Positions 35,001 through 43,499 of a stretch of 64,000 nucleotides of DNA are shown piece by piece. The notes under the pieces were generated by a model. It did no database searches and was not told the origin of the DNA. It saw only the letters and a list, made by a program, of their open reading frames with translations. The stretch covers positions 558,001 to 622,000 of the forward strand of contig CBDFGC010000001.1 in NCBI GenBank assembly GCA_965246935.1, read 5' to 3'. The DNA comes from JAZKFT01 sp965246935 (GTDB lineage: Bacteria; Bacteroidota; Bacteroidia; Chitinophagales; Chitinophagaceae). A program made the position numbers and the translations under genes. Every line of letters starts with the position of its first letter. The stretch's first letter is position 1.

Positions 35001-35510
35001 TCAGCTATGAGTATCAAATAATACGTCTAACACTATTTCAGGTTTGCAACGGACGCCTTTATTATAGTCCGTCATTGATGGCTGCTTTTGCCGGATTACC
35101 TTCACCCGGATGAAACGGGCTTCCGGGTGTTTATCCAGTACACGGGCGGCCCAGGATTTGGCAATAATTTGCTGTAAATCTGCCGGAATGCGCTGTATGC
35201 CTAACAGGCAACTGTGCAGGCGTTTTTCTACCTCCGTGTTGGGCACGGGCACCTCAGATGAAACCCACTGCCCATCCGGCTTTTGCATGGTAACGGACAA
35301 AATAAAATCCGGCGCAATGTTGGGCGAAAAAAAACTGTAATCGGCCTGCATTACAGCTAGCTGTGTGTAATACTCGCCGGTTAGCACCAGGGCGGGGAAC
35401 GCTGCATTTAATTTTCGAAAAACAGCATATTCCCGAAATGATTTCTGGCAAATAAAAAAGAGATGTAAAGCAGCAATAGTAAGCGCTAAAAATTTAATAT
35501 GTTTCTGCAT
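35001..35510 (-). CDS. Membrane-anchored partner of the HTTM protein, unknown function
   Basis: This 169-residue protein has an uncleaved-looking N-terminal helix (HIKFLALTIAALHLFFIC) and a soluble domain rich in strands (YSFFSPNIAPDFILSVTM, ARFIRVKVIRQKQP). The phrase about adopting a FFSPN turn is common in small proteins encoded beside HTTM genes in Bacteroidota. It ends 8 bp before the HTTM start, so the two form an operon. Confidence 0.65.
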   Translation of the reverse strand: MQKHIKFLALTIAALHLFFICQKSFREYAVFRKLNAAFPALVLTGEYYTQLAVMQADYSFFSPNIAPDFILSVTMQKPDGQWVSSEVPVPNTEVEKRLHSCLLGIQRIPADLQQIIAKSWAARVLDKHPEARFIRVKVIRQKQPSMTDYNKGVRCKPEIVLDVLFDTHS

Positions 35511-35532
35511 AGCGGCTCAGTAGTTTAAGGAA

Positions 35533-35563
35533 AGGCTATCCTACCGGATAGGTAAGATAGCCT
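35533..35563 (-). terminator. Hairpin terminator after the small secreted protein gene
   Basis: AGGCTATC and GATAGCCT form an 8-bp stem around a 15-nt loop; on the minus strand a short TTTCC follows. It lies 20-50 bp beyond the stop of the gene at 35584-35991 and before the HTTM partner gene. The T run is weak. Confidence 0.5.
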
Positions 35564-35583
35564 GTAACGCATGTCGATAGTGT

Positions 35584-35991
35584 TTACTGCATAGAGGCAT
35601 TCTTTTCCAGAATTTTATTAATTGCCTTTACTTTTTCAGGGTACATCTGGGCAAACTTGGAGGTCCAGATTGTTTTTACATAATTATCAACCGTTGTCAA
35701 TATCTCATTAGCAGCCTGGCCTCCTTTTGATCCGATAGCACTATAACCCTTAACTGTACTAATCTGGCGGAAACTGGCAGAACCGAGCCGTTGTACGCTT
35801 TTGCCGCTTTTAGCGTAGTCGATGTTGTACATATCCTGGCTTACGCCGGCTAAAATTCCTTTCAGGCTATCTACATCTGCCTGGCTGATGGTAGCCTTTT
35901 TAATTTCGGCCCTTGGCTGTGCGCCTGCCGCACCTACAAATAGAATACCTGCCATCAACACAGCAGGAAAAAATTTAATCATTTTTCTCAT
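35584..35991 (-). CDS. Small secreted hypothetical protein
   Basis: The 135-residue product has a signal peptide (MRKMIKFFPAVLMAGILFVGAAGAQ). The mature part of about 110 residues is mainly helical (SQADVDSLKGILAGVSQDMYNI, ILTTVDNYVKTIW, EKVKAINKILEK). The family is not recognised. It is separated from the HTTM pair by a terminator-like hairpin, so it is probably expressed alone. Confidence 0.65.
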   Translation of the reverse strand: MRKMIKFFPAVLMAGILFVGAAGAQPRAEIKKATISQADVDSLKGILAGVSQDMYNIDYAKSGKSVQRLGSASFRQISTVKGYSAIGSKGGQAANEILTTVDNYVKTIWTSKFAQMYPEKVKAINKILEKNASMQ

Positions 35992-36659
35992 GTTTTATTT
36001 TTTTGAGCGTTAAAAGATAACGCAGAGATATAGCTGCACCAACGGGTTTGCAATACCCGGTTAGAAATTCTTCGTTTGCAATGAGTATAGCTATGGTTTC
36101 AGTAAGTTGTAACCGGAAGTAAAAATGCTATTATACACAGATAATCGTGGATTTATACATTAATAGAAGTTATCAGGCAGGCTCACTGGTTTGTCATGCG
36201 CACATTTGTTGCTTATTTGACTATATCAACATATCTATCGGCGGGCACCAAATGTCAGAATTAAACGGTCATTACCTACTTAGGGCTTGGTGAACAACGC
36301 AAGTGGACAGGGCTTTCATCCATTGCCGTTGACTTTAGTCCCATCTACAATAGGTAATGTGGCTAAAGCCAATAGACTGCTGCTACCTGTATCCGTTGGC
36401 TTTAGCCCAATGTTATATAGTTAAGAAAGTAAAGGCTGGATTTTAGCCCTGAACGGGCGTCATACATTAGCGTGGGTGTAGCCCTACGTAGGCAAAACAG
36501 GTTGTACAGGGTAAGCCCTGGAAGGGCGCAATAACTGCGTTGGTTGATATTACGCCCTTTCAGGGCTAAATGGGCTTGGAACACATCATCACCCAGGGCT
36601 ACACCCCGGGCTAAGATATTATGCCCTTTCAGTTATACCGTTCAATTCCAAATTAAGTT
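35992..36659. repeat. REP-like palindrome cluster next to the IS110 element
   Basis: This stretch has no gene. From about 36310 to 36612 it holds short palindromes: GGCTTTAGCCC, TAGCCCTGAACGGGCG (about 36444), AAGCCCTGGAAGGGCGC (about 36513), CGCCCTTTCAGGGCT (about 36553) and CCCAGGGCTACACCCCGGGC (about 36592). These resemble REP/BIME units spread by RAYT transposases; no RAYT gene is in the window. ATCCATTGCCGTTG (36318-36331) is repeated in inverse at 38366-38379, on the other side of the IS110 element. Confidence 0.7.
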
Positions 36660-36669
36660 GCAAACATTT

Positions 36670-38094
36670 TTATATGTTTGCTTTCCCAGTTGGTAAGCCC
36701 GCATTTGCTTCTATGGAAGTTTGGGACGCCAACTGTTTTTTTCTTGCCTTCAGGTTTCTGCCGGACACCGGTGCAGTCTCTGCAATTGTCTCAAAACGGT
36801 GTTTCTTTTGTTCTGCGGTTTGTTTCGCTTTTTGCGTTTCTTCTTTTTTAACTGCCTGTTTTTGTGCAGCCTGCTGCCGGTGTTTTTCTTCCGTTTGTTC
36901 ATCAAAAGGCTTACCCGATTTCAGTACCCCATAAATCACCCGCAGCAGCTTATGCATCACCACTCCCATGGCTTGCTTATGTTTCATGCCTTTGGCTCTG
37001 AAACGGGCGTATAGCGTAGTAAACATCGGGTTATATCTTACCGCTGACATGCCCACCATATATAACACGGCCCGTAAATCTCCTCTGCCTTGTTTGCTGA
37101 TGTGATTGCCCCACATCCCGTCGCCGCTTTGTTTAAAGCAGGGATGAACCCCAAAATAAGATGCTAACTTTTTGGCACTCTCAAAACGAGCCACATCCTC
37201 TATTTGCAGTATAATGGCTACCGCACTGTCCAGCCCGATACCCTTTATAGCTACCAGCAGTTTTACACCTGCATCCTGCTGATATAGCTCACCCAGATAA
37301 TCTTTACCGGTATCGATAAGGGATTGCTGGTGCAGTACTTCTGTGGCTGTTATGCTAATGAGATGTGTCAGTGCTTTGGCCGGTGGTTGCACCGGCTGAT
37401 GGTCTGTGAACTTCTTCATAATGGCCGCTGATTTTTCCGCACTGATGCCCTTTATCTTTTCCAGTTTAGCCGCCCCGGCATGCACAATGGCCTCGGCAGA
37501 ACTATATTTTACCAGCATCCGTAACAACCAGCCCGGCAGGCCATTTCGGCAATACACCAACAGCGGCGACAGATTTTGATACAACAGCTTCTCTAACTGA
37601 TTGCTAAGCTGTACTTTTTGTTTGGTCCACATGCGGATGCCAGTGATAAACTGACGGCCCGCCTGGTGTTGTTCATCGGTTGGTTTAGCCCTCTTACCAT
37701 AGTCCACTTTTTCAGGATATTTAGCCAGGTAGGAAGCAATCGTAACAGCGCTGACGCCATCCGTTATCGTTCTGCGCAATAAGGCATCCCCGCCTGCCTT
37801 TACTGCTCTGGCATTGAGCCGGGCTACCCACAAGCCGCTGCCACTGCTGCTTTCAATACCTTTGAGCATCGAATGCCAGTTGTTCTCATAACCACCGGTG
37901 CTTTCCACGCCACAATACAGTTCTGCCAACCCCTGTTTTTGCCATAGGTCAATTATTTTTTTTAGTTCCCGGTGGCCGGCTGCCGTATCGCTTAACTGGA
38001 ACAGTTCTTCCTGCACCTGGCAGTCCCTGTCCAGCAGCATAAAATCTGCATAGCCCTTACTTACATCAATTCCCAGATACCCCTTTGTTGTCAA
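36670..38094 (-). mobile_element. IS110-family element: DEDD recombinase
   Basis: The 474-residue transposase has the IS110 order. The N-terminal DEDD/RuvC-like domain has GIDVSKGYADF (Asp9 region), YCGVESTGGYEN and DGVSAVTIASYL. A coiled coil follows, then Transposase_20 with IKGIGLDSAVAIILQIEDVARF, SYFGVHPCFKQSG and HISKQGRGDLRAVLYM, which holds the conserved Ser. The long Lys/Gln-rich tail is unusual. No long terminal repeats are expected. A short palindrome GCAAACAT/ATGTTTGC (36660-36681) covers the stop codon. IS110 elements use a non-coding guide RNA from one end; here the 5' side at 38095-38310 is the best candidate. The element sits beside REP-like palindromes, a known type of IS110 target. 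Confidence 0.9.
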
Positions 38095-38310
38095 TGTAAT
38101 TTCATTTAAATAGCGTTATAAAAAATCAAGCATCGCCTTGCCTTATAAATATGCGGCATTGATTGCCAGGTTATACCACAGGCGCAACTTGAAGGAGAAA
38201 AAACTGAAAGCCGGTATTCATTACCATGGGCTTTTTCTTCCTTGCCTCAAAGTTGATTAAGACACGCTTCTTTTTGATTTTTTATGCCCCCTAAATTTAA
38301 AAAACAAACA
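38095..38310 (-). ncRNA. Candidate IS110 bridge (guide) RNA region
   Basis: About 215 nt upstream of the transposase start are non-coding and belong to the element. In IS110-group elements this end encodes a bridge RNA with two internal loops that pair with target and donor DNA. The stretch has several local hairpins, for example around AAGCCCATGG and GGCAATCAATGCC. I cannot fix the loops or boundaries by eye, and in IS1111-type elements the RNA lies at the other end. Confidence 0.4.
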
Positions 38311-38720
38311 TATAAGGGCTACAATATGCTTGCGTTTGGTTAACTTAATCACATTGGGCTAATGCCAACGGCAATGGATAGCTTCAACCAAACATGTACT
38401 TCATGTAATACAATAAAGAGTTTGCTTACTATTGGTGTGTTTTATAAACACCGCGTTCAAATAAAAAAAGAAGTACCGTATGTAACAGGGGTTTCATCCA
38501 ATACCTTGTATCTTTAAAATAAACATATCCTAAAACCAAATCGCAACAACGATTTTTAGCTATTAAGCAAGCCCTAAATATATATTAGGCTCATCCATTT
38601 ATCCGAAAATGATGTATGTATGAAGGCCGGAAAAGAATCTTCGTACCTTATAAGGGCAATTACTTTATGGCGGCAACAAAGATCGGCCACCGGCTACTGA
38701 ATGACACCCGATAGCCAAAC
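38311..38720. other. Gene-free stretch downstream of the histidine kinase
   Basis: Apart from the inverted copy of the REP-type unit at 38366-38379, I see no gene, RNA or terminator here. Confidence 0.5.
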
Positions 38721-40541
38721 TCATTTTACATATGCAGGTAAGCTAAATTGTAAATACACTCTTCCGTTGGCGTAGGATAGCTGGAGATTCGTATGTAATT
38801 TTTGTATAAATTCTTTTACCAAAACGGTGCCCAGCCCGTGTTTGCTGCTTTCTACAGTGGTGTTGTTTAATTTGCTTTCCAGTACAGCATATTCGGTTGC
38901 TGTAGCTTCATTACTGATGGTGCATACAATATGGATATCCTGTTCAGCAGCATCCAATATTACCGTAGAATGGCCGGGTGCATAATGAAAGGAATTGCTC
39001 AGCATATTGCGAAGAATCGTTTTCAACAGGTTTTCATCCGTATACATTTTTAGTTGCGCTGGTGCTTTATTTACAATTGCTATCTGTTTCCCTTCTGCAA
39101 TATCTCTGTATAGATCAATCATTTCATTGTAAACAGTATTTACCTGTATCGCTACAGGCTGTAACTTAAATTTATCCATCTGGCTTTTGCTCCAGGTCAG
39201 CAGGTCCTCCAGCGTATCCAACAGATGCATCATCTGGTTGCTTACGGCATCAGCGGACGTACTGCTACTACCAGCTTTTAATTCCTGTACTTTCAGCAGG
39301 GCGTACAGCGAACTTACAGGGCTGCGAAGGTCATGGCTAATGACAGAGAACAGCCGGGCTTTTGTTTGATTGGCTTCTTCCAGTTCACCAGCTAACGCTT
39401 CTACTTTTGCTTTTTGAATGGCCAGTTTTTCATTTGCTTTTTTGCGGATGGCTGCGTTTCGCAATGCCAGGAAAAAGAGCAAAGCAATTGCCGCCGTAGC
39501 TATCAGTGCCATCACAAATTTACGTTGCCTGTCTTCTGATTCTTTATTGGCCAGCCGAAGGTTTTGTGAACTGATGTTTAGACTGTCTTTATTTTTCCGA
39601 ACCTCGTACTTCGCTTCCATTTCAGCAGCGGCCTGTTCAATACTATGCGTGTTAATACTGTCTTTTATGCCAACTTCCAGATTTTTGAAATAGAAGGCTT
39701 TTGTGAAATCACCTGTCTTGCTAAATACATATGCAAAATTCTCATACAATATTTTTTTCTCATTGTTAGTAACCGCTTCCTGATACCGTCCGGCTCGTTC
39801 AAAACAATCCAAGCTTTCCTTAAACCGGCCTTGCTGCATCAGGCAATCGCCTTTATTTAAAAAGGCAGTAAATAAATTTAATTCATCATGGTCAAACATC
39901 AGTGCTGTAATAGCCCGGTTGTAATAGCTTAATGCTTTGCCATATTGCCTGAGTAACGAATACGTATCCGCAGCTAACCGAAGTGCAGCATTTTTTGCCG
40001 TATTGTATACAGCGTTGTTCGCTTCTACTTTTCTGAAATAACAAAGTGCTGAATCATATTTGGTAAGGTACTTATAGGTGATTCCCATATTGTTAAGGCA
40101 ATGAAAGTAGCTGCTGCTATCCTGTTGCCGCATCGTGTATGGAAGTTGCCTGTTAAAATAAATCAGCGCTTTGTCGTAGCGTTTGGTGAAACCAAGTTCT
40201 ACTCGTCCCATACGGCTATAGATGTAATCCAACATAGCAGAATCCTTCTGCACTTCATAAAAGTTGATGGAGTTATCAAAATAACGGATACAGGAATCTA
40301 TTTTTCCAATAGCCAGGTAATTATCGCCTATGTACAGGTTCACCGATTCATTATAGCCGGTATCGGTTCCTTTTAGTGCCTGGGCTTTATATAACAACAT
40401 AAGGGCAGCAACATGCTGCCCGTTTTCACTACTGCTCCAGGCTTCTTTTAAATAGGATTTAAATCTGCTTTGAGCAACAACCGAAAACCCTGGCGACAAC
40501 AAAAGCACCAGTACAATTAATCTAATACGAAATACAGGCAT
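38721..40541 (-). CDS. TPR-containing sensor histidine kinase
   Basis: The 606-residue protein has a signal peptide or first helix (MPVFRIRLIVLVLLLSPGFSVVAQ), five or so TPR repeats in the periplasm (about residues 30-300), one membrane helix (FVMALIATAAIALLFFLAL, about 340-360) and a coiled coil. The HisKA H box FSVISHDLRSPVSSL has His about 403. The HATPase region has LLKTILRNMLSNSFHYAPG and HGLGTVLVKEF. The catalytic domain is short, with a reduced G1 region, so activity may be weak. No response regulator is adjacent. Proteins of this type in Bacteroidota usually pair with LytTR or other unlinked regulators. Confidence 0.9.
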   Translation of the reverse strand: MPVFRIRLIVLVLLLSPGFSVVAQSRFKSYLKEAWSSSENGQHVAALMLLYKAQALKGTDTGYNESVNLYIGDNYLAIGKIDSCIRYFDNSINFYEVQKDSAMLDYIYSRMGRVELGFTKRYDKALIYFNRQLPYTMRQQDSSSYFHCLNNMGITYKYLTKYDSALCYFRKVEANNAVYNTAKNAALRLAADTYSLLRQYGKALSYYNRAITALMFDHDELNLFTAFLNKGDCLMQQGRFKESLDCFERAGRYQEAVTNNEKKILYENFAYVFSKTGDFTKAFYFKNLEVGIKDSINTHSIEQAAAEMEAKYEVRKNKDSLNISSQNLRLANKESEDRQRKFVMALIATAAIALLFFLALRNAAIRKKANEKLAIQKAKVEALAGELEEANQTKARLFSVISHDLRSPVSSLYALLKVQELKAGSSSTSADAVSNQMMHLLDTLEDLLTWSKSQMDKFKLQPVAIQVNTVYNEMIDLYRDIAEGKQIAIVNKAPAQLKMYTDENLLKTILRNMLSNSFHYAPGHSTVILDAAEQDIHIVCTISNEATATEYAVLESKLNNTTVESSKHGLGTVLVKEFIQKLHTNLQLSYANGRVYLQFSLPAYVK

Positions 40542-40574
40542 TTGCTGAAGATTAGGGTTGGTGCAGGAATCATA

Positions 40575-40757
40575 TCAGCTTTCGCCCGGTACAATATCTG
40601 TGTCTGTGGGCGGCGGAGGTTTTCGTCTTCCTGTGGTGCCGGGTGCCTGGCTTTTTACCTGTGTTTTGTTATCCTTGCCGGCAGCCGTTTTTGATTTACC
40701 TTTTTTTTCCATTGATTCCGGCGCATTTTTTTGACCGGTATTTGTTGTTGATTTCAT
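40575..40757 (-). CDS. Small basic proline-tailed hypothetical protein
   Basis: This 60-residue hydrophilic protein is rich in Lys, Thr and Gly, with the tail RKPPPPTDTDIVPGES. It has no known domain and is probably disordered. It sits 33 bp upstream of the histidine kinase on the same strand. The ATG and clean stop are compatible with a real gene, but coding status is uncertain. Confidence 0.45.
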   Translation of the reverse strand: MKSTTNTGQKNAPESMEKKGKSKTAAGKDNKTQVKSQAPGTTGRRKPPPPTDTDIVPGES

Positions 40758-41418
40758 GTGGTTAGGTTATTAGGATAAAAAATTAAAAATAAACAATTAG
40801 TGACGGAATTAATTTTCGGATGTTGCAGGAATGAGACGATCAACATGCCATCAATTATTCAACCGGTATGAAAAGTGCTGTAACGAAGTTCATTATTAAA
40901 TTTCATCAGTTAAAATTAAATTTATGAAACCAGTAAATGGAATAGCAGTTGTTTTGCGAAGCCGGTTTTATTTAGGCAGGGGTCATCCCAACGATGCGAC
41001 TAAGTAACCGGAGGTTACAAAATACAAATACGAGGCTTATAGACCATTGGTGTTCGAAACCTGATGAAAGGTATAATTTCATTACGGTTTTCTGTAGGAA
41101 CGTGCCTAATGGCACGCTCAGCCGGGAAACAGGTGTCATCACAAAATCAGTTTTCCACCATCTCAGAACACGCCATTAAACGTGTTCCTACAGAAAAATC
41201 AATCATCGTCAACGTTTCGAACACCTATGGACCGGAGGTTTCGTATAGCAGCGCTATGCAAATTTCAAAATTCAATTCAAGTTATTATATCACATTTAAA
41301 CAGGCTGCGGAAAGTAGTTGACTGGCTTTAACTGATCTGCCTATTGTTCTCCTGTACCGGCCAGGTAGGATTACCCATTTCAATTTATTATTATTTTTTG
41401 CAACGGTTGACGTCTGAT
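40758..41418. repeat. Gene-free region with a ~190-bp foldback element
   Basis: The element spans 41044-41230. The outer arms are 17 bp (41044-41060 with 41214-41230, one mismatch, GTTTCGAACACC core). The inner arms are TTTTCTGTAGGAAC (41088-41101) and its exact complement at 41184-41197, with TAATGGC/GCCATTA further in. GGAGGTT units flank it. Short open frames inside are by-products of the repeat. This is a different family from those at 23.8 and 50.1 kb. Confidence 0.7.
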
Positions 41419-41458
41419 AAAAAAAAGGGCAAACCAAATTAAATGGTTTGCCCTTTTT
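41419..41458 (-). terminator. Terminator of the SusC/SusD operon
   Basis: A 13-bp stem, AAAGGGCAAACCA/TGGTTTGCCCTTT, with a 7-nt loop and T runs on both strands. It lies about 35-70 bp beyond the susD stop, on the minus-strand side. It could also work in the plus direction. Confidence 0.85.
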
Positions 41459-41490
41459 TAATTACCTGCCCGTTATTTTAATATGTTCTT

Positions 41491-43467
41491 TTAATATCCC
41501 GGGTTTTGATAGGCTGCCATTTCAGAAGTGGTGAAAGGATGGCCATTGGTTGTTTGTGCAATTATTTGTAAATAGGGAATCGGGCGTAGCTTGTGGAATG
41601 GAGCAAACGAAGGGCTGATGTCAGGATTAAATAGTTTCGTTCTTTCGAAGAACGTTTCCGTCCTTACCAGGTCTTCCCACCGGTAAAATTCGCCACACAA
41701 TTCACGGGTACGTTCATTCATCATAAAGTGGATAAACCTGCTTGTGGTAGAGGAAGCAGATGCCGGATATAACTCGCTGGCAGCATTGGTGGTGAATAGT
41801 GCAGTAGTAGCCATATTAGTAGTTTCTGTATTTGCAAGGCCGGTAGGTCCTCCCATGTATTGCCATATCTGCGGACTTCTTTCTTCACCTGCTTTGTAGG
41901 CAGCTCTTTTGCGCAGAATGTTTACATAGTTTAAAGCTTGTACATAGTCACCCTTCCGGCCATACGCTTCTGCAATCATCAGGTAGGTTTCAGCGAGGCG
42001 GGCCAGGGTGCCGTTGCGAATGCCACGGGCCTCATTGTTGGTAGTAGTAAGCCGGATAGGGTCCGAAAATTTCCACATGGTCAGGTATTTATTCGGAGAA
42101 AAATCTTCGGTGATAGCACCCCCAACAGTAGTTTGTTTATAACGGGCATACACCCCGTAATAGCGCATAGCGGCTATGGTAGAAGTGAGCAGTGGCATAT
42201 TGATCGGGTTCACAATAAATATCACTGCTGAATCGCCTAATCCTACCCGCGGCTTTCCTACCAGGCTTGGATTAGGTGCATTGGCCGTTGTGAAGGTGGC
42301 AAGGCCTGTATTAGAAGCAACATTTCTATAGAAAACGGTTTGAAAAGTTTTGAAAAACCGGGAATCATTGATTTTATCAAATACATCCATTGTGTAATCT
42401 GTAGGGCGTAGTCTTCTGAATGGTCTTCCGTTAAAGAAGTCACGGGTCATGCCGGGCATGCCTGCATCATATTGTGTCGGGTAAAAAAGATGTGTTTGGT
42501 TATTCGTGCCGGCGAGGTTCAGGTTGGAGCTGAACTGGGCTGCAAAGATGATTTCGTTGCTGGCATTGTTTGCATCAATTTTTGCCTTGCTGCCCGTAGG
42601 CGGAGCCCCGTTATCTCCCAGGGCAGGTATTCTTCCATCGGGATACCCTGCATTAAATAAGCTTCCATAATCAGCCTCCAATGCATGGCCGCTGTTCGTA
42701 ATTACATCATTCGCATAATAGATTACGCTATCCATGTCCGTGGATTTCTGCCCCCGTACATCGGCTACAGCACTACCTCTTGTTAAGTAAGCTTTTGCCA
42801 GGAAATGCCAGGCCATTGCCCTCGTTGCCCTTCCCCTGTCTGCACCGGCATATCTCCAGGGCAATACCGGACCGGCCGTTTTTAAATCACTTAATATCTG
42901 ATCATATACCTGTGCCACGGATGCCCTTGGGAATTCAAATTGCGGATCTGTCGGGACTGATGTTACAAGAGGAATACCACCAAACTGCTGTAACATTTGA
43001 AAATAGTAATACCCTCTCAGTGCCCGGAGTTCTGCTATCCGCAGATCTTTTTGGGCTTGTGTAGCCAATAGTTTGGAGGAGGCATCATTAAATTTACTGA
43101 TCAGATCAATTCCCTGGTTGCATCTTCTGATGCCCGCATAGTTGTTTGTCCACAGGTCATTCACAAACGCATCGTTTGAATTCAGGTTGGCGTCATAATC
43201 GCTATACCGCACATTATTGAACTGGTCGCCTTCCCTGAATTCGTCTACTCCAAAATTGTACATCGCATACGATTGTTCGCCGGTGTACTTCCATTGCAGG
43301 GGAGCATAAGCTGATTTCACCAGGTCTTCTAACCCGGCATCAGTTTTATAATAATCTTCGGTAAGCGTTGTTACCAGTTCTTCCTTAATAAATTTTTTGC
43401 AGGAAGTGATGGTCAGCATGATGGCGCCGATTGCTATACAGCCTGCTGTTTGAAAGTTCAGTTTCAT
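41491..43467 (-). CDS. SusD/RagB-family outer-membrane lipoprotein
   Basis: The 658-residue lipoprotein (MKLNFQTAGCIAIGAIMLTITSC, Cys23) has the TPR-rich SusD fold: IAELRALRGYYYFQMLQQFGGIPLV, ATRAMAWHFLAKAYLTRGSA, ARLAETYLMIAEAYGRKGDYVQALNYVNILRKRA (split here in separate helices) and MNERTRELCGEFYRWEDLVRT. SusD caps the SusC pore and binds the ligand. It follows the SusC gene after 32 bp. No glycosidase, sulfatase or regulator is next to the pair, so the ligand could be glycan, peptide or another compound. Confidence 0.95.
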   Translation of the reverse strand: MKLNFQTAGCIAIGAIMLTITSCKKFIKEELVTTLTEDYYKTDAGLEDLVKSAYAPLQWKYTGEQSYAMYNFGVDEFREGDQFNNVRYSDYDANLNSNDAFVNDLWTNNYAGIRRCNQGIDLISKFNDASSKLLATQAQKDLRIAELRALRGYYYFQMLQQFGGIPLVTSVPTDPQFEFPRASVAQVYDQILSDLKTAGPVLPWRYAGADRGRATRAMAWHFLAKAYLTRGSAVADVRGQKSTDMDSVIYYANDVITNSGHALEADYGSLFNAGYPDGRIPALGDNGAPPTGSKAKIDANNASNEIIFAAQFSSNLNLAGTNNQTHLFYPTQYDAGMPGMTRDFFNGRPFRRLRPTDYTMDVFDKINDSRFFKTFQTVFYRNVASNTGLATFTTANAPNPSLVGKPRVGLGDSAVIFIVNPINMPLLTSTIAAMRYYGVYARYKQTTVGGAITEDFSPNKYLTMWKFSDPIRLTTTNNEARGIRNGTLARLAETYLMIAEAYGRKGDYVQALNYVNILRKRAAYKAGEERSPQIWQYMGGPTGLANTETTNMATTALFTTNAASELYPASASSTTSRFIHFMMNERTRELCGEFYRWEDLVRTETFFERTKLFNPDISPSFAPFHKLRPIPYLQIIAQTTNGHPFTTSEMAAYQNPGY

Positions 43468-43499
43468 ATATCAATAATTTTAAGCTTCTGATGAAAGGT

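Noticed and set aside
36674..37014. Plus-strand frames opposite the IS110 transposase
   Set aside because: They are Cys/Phe-rich shadows of the Lys/Gln-rich transposase tail.
38721..40541. Hybrid two-component regulator of SusCD
   Set aside because: The kinase has no receiver or DNA-binding domain and is separated from SusCD by a repeat region and a terminator.
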